From the NCBI GenBank assembly GCA_000499405.2, contig HG738139.1, positions 3,748,713 through 3,812,712 of the forward strand: a stretch of 64,000 nt of DNA, in the 5' to 3' direction. Below the pieces are notes generated by a model that did not search any database, was not told the origin of the DNA, and was given only the letters and a program-made list of their open reading frames with translations. The stretch is from Onchocerca volvulus. Its lineage: Eukaryota; Nematoda; Chromadorea; Rhabditida; Onchocercidae. Shown one piece after another: positions 1 through 11,400 of the stretch. The position numbers and the translations under genes were made by a program. Numbering within the stretch: the stretch's first letter is position 1; each line of letters starts with the position of its first letter.

Positions 1-427
1 AATTATTACTTTTTCCGTCTCGAAACTTTTTTTTTCTTAACTTTTTCGGTGTAGAGAGCGAAATATCAAAAATTAAATCAAATCAGTAATAAATTTGTCA
101 AACTTTTCTTCTTCTCTGTCCCTAACTGTTTTTGAAATTTTGGGATATCATTTGCTTTATTTTCGCAAATCTTTTGAAAAATCTGAAGTTATTTATTTGA
201 TTTTTTATTCATTCTAATCGTTTAAATGAGAAATCTTATGGAAGTCATTTAAACGGAAAAATTGAAATTAAAAAAAAATTTTTATTATATTTTCATCAAT
301 TTCTTTACCATTTTAACGATTTTCTGGCTTTCTTTTTTTCTTTTCTTCCATTATTTCTAATTATCCATTCTATTTCATTTTTAATTTAAAAATTTCAGGA
401 AAATTTTCATCAATTCATCAAACTTAC

Positions 428-1945
428 CGGCCCAATATCATAGGTATAATATCCAGGAAAATCGCGCTCACACCATTCTTCCACAGCTGTTACCCGCAAA
501 TAAAATCCGATGCGTTCAACGTCTAAAAAAATTTAAAAAATTTTTCGAATAAATTTTATAAAATAAAATTTTTTTTTTTAAAAGATGAAGATAATTCTTA
601 TTTAAAATAAACTAAATTATTTTATATTTGCCTCTTCTTCTTCCTTTTTTTTTTTCTTTTCTTTTTTTGTTGAATTTTTAGATTTTTCACATTTAGCTTT
701 TTGGTCCGGAAATCTGATTATTGGTTGTATGTTAAATTCGACGGGAAAACATTTTTCCGTAATGTGAAATGTGAATTAAGAAGAGAAATGTATTATTATT
801 TCTAAGGTTTATAATAGTTTTGTTATTTTCCAGATGTTAGATGTTATTACAAAAATGCACGATTGGTCGTTCAATTAAAAAGAATTGTGTGTGTTATTAT
901 GATCAATGTGAAGTTCCAGATGTTAACAAAATATGTTAAATTTATCATGTTTGAACATAATGATGATAATTATGATGATAATAATGATAATAATAATAAA
1001 AGAAAAGAATAACTAATAGTAATATTGGTAATAGTAGTAATAATAATAATAATGGCAATAATAATGATAAATATAATAATAAGGAAAAGAATATTGATAA
1101 TGATAGTAGAAATGATGATAATGATATGAATAATTATAATAAAATGTTTCAAAATATAATGATTTTCTTTTTTTTTTTTGCCAGACAATATCTGACCACA
1201 TTTTTTTTCTCTATTGAAATTCAAACTATTTAGATAGAAAAATATCTTTGATTGATTTATGAAAAGAAATGCTAAAAATATAAATGCTAAAGTATATTGA
1301 TGGAATAGTTTCGATTTTCTTAAAAGAAAAGTGAAGGTCGTTAAAAAAAATTTTGTGCATGAAATGAAAGGAGAAAAAAGCGAAGAAGAAGAATTTACTA
1401 ATGATTAGTTTCAAAAATTTTAATTAGAATCTATAACTAACCAGGTTCAAAATCCCAGCTAACAGTTGATTCTAAAAATTTGACATCACCGATAATTGCT
1501 ATCGTATCAACACTGATATTAAATGGTGGCGATGGATATTCTAAAATTAAATGAAAATTATCACAAAAAATTAGTTATTTTTTTTTTTTAAATAAAAGTT
1601 ATTAATTAACAAAATTATGGATTATGCATAATTTTAAAAAATAATTTTTAATTAATATTCATAATTCAATTATTTTTACAGCTGAAATAAATAAATTCGG
1701 AATATATATATTTTTTAATTAAAAAATTAATTAAATAATAAATTAATTTAAACTAATATACGTCTGGTAACAAAAGTATTGGTTGTAAATCGTTCAGATG
1801 AACATTTCTTTATACAATTTTCATAAGCAATATTATCAGCATAATGATCACATCGATCATTACATCCATTGTCATTTCGATTACTTATACCACCATCACA
1901 AATCAAGAATAGTAGCAAATTTATTGCTAATAACAGTAATAGCAT
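428..1945 (-). CDS. Secreted FnIII-like protein, 5' part (runs off left edge)
   Basis: I do not recognise this gene. Three exons join in phase: 1762-1945, 1442-1540 and 428-522, giving 126 codons that end in phase 0 at a GTAAG donor, so it continues left of the window. The N-terminus (MLLLLLAINLLLFLIC) is a strong signal peptide. A small Cys region follows (CNDRC, then CIKKC), and then about 60 residues that look like a fibronectin III fold: YPSPPFNISV, STVSWDFEP with the typical core Trp, and IGFYLRVTAVEEW. It is probably secreted or a type I membrane protein. Anosmin-like or other Cys-rich plus FnIII proteins are possible relatives, but two modules are not enough to choose. The start is the first Met of the hydrophobic leader. 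Confidence 0.7.
961..1140. repeat. Imperfect (GAT/AAT)n trinucleotide tract
   Basis: About 180 bases of degenerate GAT, AAT and AGT triplets lie in intron 2 of the minus-strand secreted gene. The short reading frames here (poly-Ile/Tyr) are products of the repeat and not genes. Confidence 0.8.
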
Positions 1946-2400
1946 ATTGTTAATCGAATCATTTTAAATTAATATTTGAAAAGATTTCCATCGATTGTTT
2001 AATTTCCTCCCATCCATCGGGAGAAGAGAAATCGTCTTTCCGCGATAACTTAATCGCTATATCCAGAATTTAGCAGTATGAATAAATGATTGTGAAATTT
2101 GGAATGAAATGAATGAATGAGTTGAAGTTTGCTAAAAAAAAAAATGAATTTAAGAAATCAAAATTTTTGCTTCAATATTATACAAAAATTTATTTACCAA
2201 TAAAATAACAATTACAAATGAACAAATTCAATTATACCATATTTAAATATGTATTGTAAAATATTTAGTTTAAAATAAAACTTACAATAAATTTTTTCTT
2301 CAATCAAATTAAGACAGATGTCAAGACTAGAATAGATAAATTATCCATGCATAGATTATAATATATTATGCTTATCATAGATAAATATTAAAACTAATGA
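1946..2400. other. Presumed upstream region of the secreted gene
   Basis: AT-rich sequence upstream, in the minus sense, of the signal-peptide ATG at 1945. A less AT-rich patch at about 2000-2060 could be promoter or 5'UTR, but I see no definite motif. Confidence 0.3.
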
Positions 2401-2780
2401 GAATTTTACTTTAAACTAAATATTCAATAATATATTGTATTCAAATTATCAGTCACAGTAATTATAATTTATCACTTACCGAGTAATCTCAACCTGGCCA
2501 ATGTATCATCCTCAATTATCTATTCTGATAATTTTAACTTGACTAATATATTATATTCAATGAGAACTTTATTTTAAACTAAATATTGATAATATATTGT
2601 ATTCAAATTATCAGTCCTAGTAATCATTTATCACCTACTTGGTAATCTTAACGTGGCTAATGCATCATCCTCAATTATCTTTTCTGATAATTTTAATTTG
2701 ACTAATATATTACATTCAAATTATCTATCTTTTCTGATAATTTTAATTTGACTAATATATTACATTCAAATTATCTATCC
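2401..2780. repeat. Divergent tandem repeat: 161-bp unit plus 50-bp doublet
   Basis: Two copies of a unit of about 161 bp start at 2401 and 2562. Both open with GAGAAYTTTA and share CATCCTCAATTATC and CTGATAATTTTAA blocks. The second copy runs into a direct duplication of 50 bp (2681-2730 and 2731-2780) that differs at about one base. The older unit has diverged by point changes, while the 50-bp doublet looks recent. No coding sequence. Confidence 0.85.
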
Positions 2781-5388
2781 TAGTAAACTTAACTTTGCTA
2801 ATATATTGTAACCAATATTGTAACAAACTTAATCTCTTCCTTTTCTTTTTTCTTTTTTTTTTTAATTCAATTAACTTATTTATCATTCTCTCCAAAGCTA
2901 AACCACTTTCTTCATCTCATTTTTTTTTTTTTCACATTTGATTAATTTCTCATACTAACCAATAAGTTTACATATGTATATTAAATATATCTACTAAATT
3001 TATAATATTCAAAAACTATAGAATATAAAAATTTATGAATGAAATTGTAAATTGATAAGATATATATTATCATCAACAACATCAGCACAGACATACAAGA
3101 AAATTGAAACAACTCCAACTGATTTACGAATAGAAAGGAAAGAAGAAGATGATGATGATGAAGAAGAAATAGAAGGCTTATAATGTTTTCGAGAAATGAA
3201 TTTTGTCGGACGGCCAACTGACATAATCATCGGACTTTCAATCCTCATCTTCCTTCTGCTTTCTCGAGAATATTTATCGGTGTGTGTACTTGAATTGTTT
3301 AACATTTCATTCAAACTTATCACAGCTGTCCAAATGATCCAAAATGATATACTTTGAGGGTTAAACGATCAACATTTTCAAGCAGTAAATGAGCAGGATG
3401 ATTTCTAACATTTTAGTTAACTAATTTACGAACTAATTTTCTTGATGATAATGATAATAGCATGATAATAAATTTTTCCTTTCCCTCTCACTTCTCTTTT
3501 TTTTTATCATTTCTTTCAAATATTTGCAAATGGCAAATAGTATTAGAAGGATAGAAATTGCTTAGGCTTAGAAGAAAAAAAAAAGAAAAAAAAGAAAAAA
3601 GAATGTACGATTTTATACTAATATTGGTTGCATAAAATATAATTAGAAAAACATGATTAGGATGATTATAATCCTTAACTTTACTTCTTTATAATTATTA
3701 AATCAATTAATCAATTAATGAATGCATGTAATTTTTAATTACATTTATTATTTATTAAAAAATTTTTTTCGAACTCGATTTTTTATTCTTTATTCGAAAT
3801 TGTTTATTATTTTTAAATTAATTAAAGAAAATAACTTAAATAAGGAGAAAGGAATGAAATGAGATGAAAAAAAAAGTACAATTATTTTTTATAAAAATAA
3901 TGACAAATAACACGAATTAATAAGAATGATGATATCATTATTATTGATCAGTGTTGTTTGTCTGGTTTGTCAACAACTATTTCGTAGATGTCTAGACTCA
4001 AGATTGAAAGAAGTCATTTGCTATTGTAGTAATATTAATAGCAACAGTGATAACGAATGATGTGATATGATAAGCATAAATGGTGATAGATGTGGTTCAA
4101 AGATCAAATATCAGCAAGATTAAGCTAAACGAAGCAACTTCAATTCAATATACTATCTGCATCACTTAATTAGCGGCTTTATCTTAAAATGCATTGATAT
4201 TGTAAAAATTCAACTTGGCAAAAATTAATTTTAAATTTTCAATTTAAAGTATAATTCAAAGTTTAAATTTATTTTGCCCACTTATATATCTACATTTATA
4301 TTTCTTCAATGAACCAAGTTAATAAAATGCGGAAATTTTAAAGTAAACAAAAATATCAATCATGATATGTCCAATGGCTCAGATCAATCATTATCACCAA
4401 TATCTTTCGCCAATAATCGCTCGTCGTAATTATTTATAGATAAATAATGTTTTGCAATTTTGATAAAAATATAAAAAATTTTTAATTTCTAATTTTTTTT
4501 TTTTTTGTTTATCAGAATAACTTTGATTAAATTTGGAACAATGTTTCAGCTAAAATATTTAATTTCTTCTGGTAAAAATTTTAAAGAAAGTAAGTAATTA
4601 ATTAATAGATTTTAATAAAAAGATTGAATTATCCCGGAAAACAAGCGAAAACAAAACAAAAAAAAAAAATGGCATAAATAAAAACAAAGCAAACATACAA
4701 ATTTTTAAAAATAATTTTTTAATATTTATTTTTGCCAATATAAAACACTGATAGGTGGTGTAATATTTGAATTTTGAATTATCAATTAAATTAATGCATT
4801 TAGGATGATAAAAAAATAACAACTCAATTATTGTTCTTGTTTCGTCTTTATTTCGAATATTGAGAGATCTTTTAAAATTATTTCAACAATTTTAAGCAAA
4901 ATAAGAATTTAATCAATTTTTTTTCAATTTTTGAGATTTGAAGTTTTGGAATTGAAAGTGTCAAAGCTATCGATGAAATAAGTTAAAGTGAGCAAAAGTA
5001 CGAGATCAAAAGCAATAAAATATCGATTTATTGATCGGCAAGATTTAGTCGAACACTCGCAACAAAAAAATAAATAAATTACAATGTATTAAAGATCATT
5101 TGAAGGTAATGCACAATGTTTCAGGGAGATTTTTCTTTCTTTTCTTTTTTTTTCTTTTTTTTCGTCAGAGTAGTTAATAATAACAATCAAAATTTTTTTG
5201 ATAGAAGTTTTGTTTTTAAAAAAAAAATTAAACTAAAATAAAATCTGAGATCAATAAAAAATAAATGGTTGAGTTAAATAACAAATCTGGTTCGTTTCGA
5301 AAATTATTTTAAAATGATAAATGTAAAATGACAAAAATAAATATATTATTTCCTCATGATAGCTTTATCATACTAATGTAATCTTTAA
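2781..5388. other. Gene-poor AT-rich DNA
   Basis: I see no supported gene here. It holds poly-A and poly-T runs, a small GAT/GAA microsatellite near 3145-3170, and short frames with no family resemblance or splice context. Confidence 0.5.
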
Positions 5389-7400
5389 TCTATATAAAAA
5401 AAAATTTTAATGTTCTCTGTTACGATCCACGAAACTTCGCAACTTCTCCACTGACTGTTTTCAAATTTTGACACAACCTTTTATTCGAATAGGACAACCT
5501 TTTATTCGAATATTTTATCCAGATATACTTACTTTTTTTCACGTGTCACGTCCGTGACAGCAAAAAGTAAGTGAAGAGGTTGAATTTTTTGACTCCCGCC
5601 ATGCACCACGCCTTCATGATTGGACAGAATTTATCCACCACGCCTACTTTCTGCATTGACCGCGACCAATTCCTGTAGCGTTCCAGATATTTTATTGATT
5701 GACTTGAAATTTTTATACAGCGTTGCATTCGAATAGGTGTGTGTTTTAAGATAAATAAGGCGAATAATTTAAGCTTGTTGTTTGTTTTTTGCTCTGTGAT
5801 GGATTTAATTCGTGTATTTTTTGATTTGTGGGGAATATGGTTGCGTCGCGCAAATGCTGTGAATCATGGTAGTTATGGATTACCTGTCTGACTTTTGCTA
5901 TTAAATCTTGTCTTGAATTGCTTTTTTGTCGTGAATTCTACTCATTGATTTGAAATTTTGACACAATGTTGCATTCGAATAGACGCATTGTTTGTGAGCG
6001 GACTGAATCTATTGAGGATTTGATCGATTTAACGATGTTACAGTATTCTAAGTTTATGTGTGCTCTGTATGTTTTTAATAGTAAAGTGAATATAGAATAA
6101 CTCAACGATTATTTTCTTCGATGTCACCATTCCGCATTTGCATAGTTGCTGATTTACTGCCATCTTCTGCTGATCTTCTCTATAAATGATATCCATCGTT
6201 TTCTGCACCTGTTTTGGATATTAATGCTTGAGAACATTTTCCGTATATCATGCATGATTCAATATACCGCAAGGTCCACACATCATATTTTTCGTCACAA
6301 CTTCATACAAATCCTTATCGTCGTCGGCATCGGGTATTTCAATGCATATTACATCGTCGATTTCGTTTAAAGTGTGTCATAAAGCCAGATTAATATATCT
6401 GCGTGTGGCAATCCTGTCTTATGTCATTCAACTGAGTACATCCAGCAGCACACAGACCCAAATACTTCATGTTTTATCATGAAATCTGTCAACGATTTCA
6501 GCTTCTCTTTGAAAACACGTGCTGTAATATCATGCCTATCCATCGGCGATTGCCGAGGAAGTAAGAGATTTTGCATAAAATCTTAAGCAGGATTGCATGT
6601 GAATGTAATGAATAGGTTTGGAGCCTGTAGTGGCGAATATATGCAATTGCATCTTGAGCGTACTCTTGCATATGACGTGGACTGCCTGCATATGAAGATG
6701 GCAAAATCATCAGTCTTCCAATGTTAAATGTATTCCGCCATTTACAACTGCATCTTAATGAATGTATTCTTGAGAGCGAAGCGTGGTCTGATTCAAACGG
6801 GTGAATATCAAATGTTCTGTTTCGATTTTTGCATACATATCTATGATCTATATCGGTAAAACAACTGATGGCATTTCAAAATGTAATTGTTTTCATTTTT
6901 CGAATCATTAATCGGTATGAATAATAGTTCATTGCGCTGCTGTTGTTACTTTTGATGCAACATTGCACTTTCTTCACCGACTGCTTTGAAATTTTGATAC
7001 AATGTTGAATTCGAATAGGCGCATGTTTTATATAGATATATCTACTTCTTTTTTCTACCTTTCTGTAAGAACAAACATATTTGCTTATTTATTTAAATCT
7101 ATATGTTTATTTATTGTTCATTTTTGTAAAATTTATCTATTTATTTTTGTAAACTGTTTCCCGCTGAATGATAAATATGCTTACCGCCAAAATTCTCCGA
7201 TTAACAGATAAACGAAGTGAATTCAACCACTCATAAGGCGATCAGGAAAGGAGGAGGAGCCTCGAAAGAACTTCAAAAGTTCGGATTTCGGAGCAGAATC
7301 AATTCAAGTTCGATAGCAATTTGAATTCAATAGAAAATTAATTCGAACACAGCGACAGTTTTACATCGACACAGATCGATGCAGTAATAACAGCAACTGT
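5389..7400. mobile_element. Rearranged Helitron remains
   Basis: The segment begins with TCTATATAAAAA preceded by A, which resembles a Helitron 5' end and matches the start of a second element at 40899. A subterminal motif, TTGAAATTTTGAYACA followed by TTCGAATAG, recurs near 5460, 5700, 5950 and 6990. The copy near 6960-7390 continues with TTACCGCCAAAA and CTCCGATT, as in the element at 41070. Between them, on the opposite strand, lies decayed Rep coding sequence. Mixed orientation and repeated ends suggest nested or rearranged insertions, so exact boundaries are unsure. Base composition is clearly less AT-rich than the flanks. Confidence 0.7.
6190..6935 (-). pseudogene. Decayed Helitron Rep (rolling-circle initiator) fragment
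   Basis: Reading the minus strand with frame jumps gives, in the order found in Helitron proteins: AMNYYSYRLMIR, DMYAKIETEHL, RLNQTTLRSQEYIH, RLMILPSSYAGSPRHMQEYA then QDAIAYIRHY, RRWIGMILQHVFSKR, LPHADILIWL, then IDDVICIEIPDADDDKDLYE and VVTKNMMCGPCG. The SSYxGSPRxM and LPHAxxLIWL blocks belong to the Rep domain of animal Helitrons. Several frameshifts and stops interrupt it, and the region expected to hold the metal-binding HxH and the catalytic Tyr pair is not intact. It cannot encode a working protein. Confidence 0.85.
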
Positions 7401-8402
7401 CAAGAAATTCTACTATAATTTGACATTTATTATGTTATATATATATATATATGAATAATCTAAAAATCCTGAAAATTAAGCTAATTATCGAATATCTCTA
7501 GAATGCTTCGACGACATTTTTTTACAGGATTTAGGAACATTTATTTCTGAATTCATTTATGAATTAAACATTCATCAATGCAATACTGTTATTTTCTCTA
7601 TTCTTCTAGTTTCAGTCAAAAATTTCTGGCAAAAAAATAAAATTAATATTAAAATATAAAGTGATCATTACCATATTTGAAACAGTTCGTTTTGATTTTC
7701 AGTTCATCAATTTCAAATTAGAAATAATTCATTTCGAATTTGGAATAGTCAATAATGGATTTGAAAAAGATCCAATTTCGTACATTATGCATAATTTTCA
7801 CTTAAATTGTTCATTCATTTATTTTCATTCTTTAGTCTTTAATTCAAAATTGCATAATTTTAATCACAGTAAGCATACAACGCAAAGTCTCATGTCAAGT
7901 AACAGTTAAAATTATTACGTGAGATGTAATATTTACGTTCCGGATCGTTTGGATAATGTTGTAGCATAACGAGTTGTGGTCGCAGGGACTGTACGGGTTT
8001 ATGTGGCCATTGGTGGTTTTGCGAGCGTTTTGTTTCGGATATTATCGATTTTTTCGGGGTTTCTAGGGTGGCTGAGTTAATTTTTTGAAACTATTATTTG
8101 TCGGTATATATATATGTCTTTTTGCTTTTTCATCGCCATGTTTGTAAATATGTTTTCGGCCCCTTACTAAAATATTAAATAATTAAATGAGTTAATGTAT
8201 TTATGTTGTCAAATCATTACACATATATAGAGGAATAATACAGAATCGATCAGTACTATGTGTTTTATCAGTCTGTGTTATTTTATGCGTTGTTATCATA
8301 CAAATTCTTTTTTCAATTGAATTTAATGGGTGGAAACAATTTCTGGTTATTTTAGAAGTTGTATATAATTTGAGGAATTAATGGGGAGAATATAAGGAGA
8401 AA
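7401..8402 (+). other. Upstream region and 5'UTR of emb-5
   Basis: About 1 kb without a supported gene. It contains a short (TA)n run at about 7436-7451 and a less AT-rich block near 7930-8070. The proximal part is presumably the emb-5 promoter and leader; no definite core-promoter motif was seen. Confidence 0.35.
8354..8355 (+). promoter_or_regulatory. Candidate trans-splice (SL) acceptor of emb-5
   Basis: GGTTATTTTAG ends at 8355, 47 nt before the start ATG. A pyrimidine tract plus AG with no upstream exon needed fits nematode spliced-leader addition. Inferred from position only. Confidence 0.4.
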
Positions 8403-11400
8403 ATGTCAGAATTTTTGGACAATCAAGCGGAGGAATCGGAAAATTCGGGTGAAACGACGGATACATCCATTGATGATGATGATTTGGAGCCTCGAGCTAA
8501 ACGACAACGAAAGCAGAAGAAAAAGGAGAAAGCAAAGAAAAAGAAACGGATTAGAAGGTTGGATTTCAGCTGCTTTTTTCATTAAAAATTACTCTTTTAG
8601 CGATATAGTATTATGATATTGTCCATTAAAACTAATCAGTAATAAAAAAGTATGTACGTGAAATTCGAGAAATTAAACCTCCGTTTATTTCTCTTTTTTT
8701 TTTTTTAATATTTAGTATGATATTGTCTATTTTTATTAAGCTTTATTTCTAGGACACTGAAATGTCCGTAATTTATATTATTGGTGATTATAGAGTATCC
8801 GCAGACAAACTACCAATTTAAAAAGTGAAACTCTTAGGGGCTTAAAAGATGAAATTTGTATGTAACAAAATCAGAACTTTTATAATGAAGGACCAAATTT
8901 CATGCTAATGAATTGAGTTTTCTTTAGAAATTTGACAGTAAAGCTTATGTTTTATGAACCTTTCTTATTTTGTTCAAACTTTTCGTTTCTTTTTTTAGCA
9001 ATTTTTAATATACTCGATTTGAATTTGGAAGTTTTATCTTTAATTGTTGCAGCGATGATGAGGATGAAGAAGATGATGATGGTGAAGATGATGAAGCCAA
9101 AATTCAAAAGGAAATGGCTGGTTTCGTGGTCGATGAAGATGAAGCTGATGAAGATGAAGGTGATGATAATGAGGTTTGTTTCATTTCTAGATTATTCTTT
9201 CATTTCTGTATTTCTCACTAAGTTTAACAAGAATTCGTCATGATAATTTACTATAAGAAAAAATTTCTGTTAATCTCAACTATTTAAACTGCTACATTTG
9301 ACCAGTTTATGTTAAAAATAAAAATTATTACTTGAAGTTGTTTCACGTTGTATTTTTCAGGACGATGACAGAAGTGAAAAAGATGATGATCTGGAATTAG
9401 ACGATGAAGATTTGGATTTACTAAATGATAACTTAGATATACAGCAACGTCCAGCTGGTGGTCGTGTGGTAATTGAAAGTGATGAGGAAGAGGATGACCG
9501 CAACAAAAATAATCTTTATGACAAGGTTTGTTGTTGTTTGGTCTATTTGTTTCATTATTCATTGTTGCTAAATGATGATTATTGAGCAAATTAACAGCCA
9601 AAAAAACTTAAAGGAATCATAAAAATGCTAAGAACAATAAGCAAATGATGTTTATGTGATATTGCAAGTTTGAATTTCTCTCTTTTTTCTGAGAAGTTAG
9701 CAAATTGTCCCTTTTTCAAGGATGATTTGGCTGATGATGATGATCGTCGTAGCGATTACAAAGAATCGGAACGACATATTTATGATGGGGAAGAGGGTTC
9801 AGGCACGGAAAGCGAGCATTCTGGTGATCTTTCATCTATTCTGATAGATGTATTAGTTTCAGGAATTTGATTGTATTTCAACTACTTGGTATGTCTTTCT
9901 TTTTTAGAAGATGATTTTATTGTCACTGACGATGGACAACAACCGCAACATCGACATCGTCGTTATCGTTATGCAGATGTACCGGAACAAGCTATTGATG
10001 ATGCGCGGGAGATATTCGGAGTTGATGACTTTAATTTTGCTGAGTTTTACGACGAAGATGCAGAGGTTATTATTTCTCTTATCAATTTTTCCTAGCACCT
10101 TTACAGTCTGTATATCCTTAATTTATTTGGATACATTTTCATTTTAGCCAGGCGAAGATGAAGACGAATATCCGGAAGATGAAGAGCAAGAAGAATTGGA
10201 AGGAGGAGATATATCTCGTTCCCGTAAAATGAAGCCAAAAGGGAAGAGGGCTACTTTAATGGATACAATTGAACCTGCTGAACTTGAAGAAAAATTACTT
10301 GCTCCCATGGATAAACGTATACAGTTGGATGATCGTCCTGAACGCTTCCAAGTAATTTAGTGCTACTTTGTTACTCTTGTGTTTTATGTTCATTTTGGTT
10401 GGAATTGAAAAGAATTATTCGGTAAATAGTACACTTTTTGACTGTTCATTTTCGTAGCTTCGTCGAGTGCCAATGAGTGAGGCTGATGAACACGAACTTG
10501 AATTTGAAGCTAAATGGATTTATCAATATGCATTTGATAATGCAACTTTATCGGAACAGGTATTAATTTATTTTTAACGGATAATTTCATATGATGATTA
10601 GGAATTATTATTTTTCATGCTTTGCTATTATCTTTGGAAAGCTTTCAATTCTTATATTTCTTTTTTCTCGGAAATTTTTGGATTCAGATTTTCATTCAGA
10701 GGTAAATTTGATGATCATTGAAAAGACATCTTTTTTATCAACTCAAGATTATCAAAATTTCACAGATTTTGTTATAAATAGCCTGTAAAACGTAACTTTA
10801 GGAGGAAAGCTGTCTTACTGTGTTGTCAAATCCGGATCTTCGCATTGATGAACGAGCTAAAATTGCTATGGAAGCGCCAGATAAAATTAAAGAAGCCTTG
10901 AAATTTATAAGAAATCAGTTGTTCGAGGTAAATAAAAAGTACTTTTATAACTGTTTCATTGTTGTAGTAATATCATTATTTTTGTCAAAAGTATCAGTAT
11001 TAAGCTTCTTTTGAAATTAAATTTCTTCATGATGTTCACAGCTCTTGATTTTGTTTCCGATCATGTTTTACAGGTACCATTCATAGCATTTTACCGTAAA
11101 GAGTATGTGGAATCATGTTTGGTAATCAACGATTTATGGAAAGTGTATCAGTGGGATGAAAAGGTACTTCTTTTTGTTTTTTACTAATTTGGTTCATATT
11201 TAAAAACTACGAATTATCTATTTTCTGTTTTAGTGGTGTCATCTACAACAAAGAAAGAAACGTCTATTAGAGCTGATGAAACGAATGTTGAATTATCAGA
11301 TGGAGAATGATAACGCGGCTGGAATGCGTATTGTCACTGAGCAGGATATGAATGAGTAATCTTTTTTTTTTTTTAATTTGTATCTTTAGCAATTTCATAA

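Noticed and set aside
970..1224. Minus-strand poly-Ile/Tyr frames
   Set aside because: Trinucleotide repeat inside an intron of a supported gene.
3033..3323. Minus-strand 96-codon frame with poly-Ser
   Set aside because: The Ser run comes from a GAT/GAA microsatellite; the second overlapping frame is equally open and neither has splice or family support.
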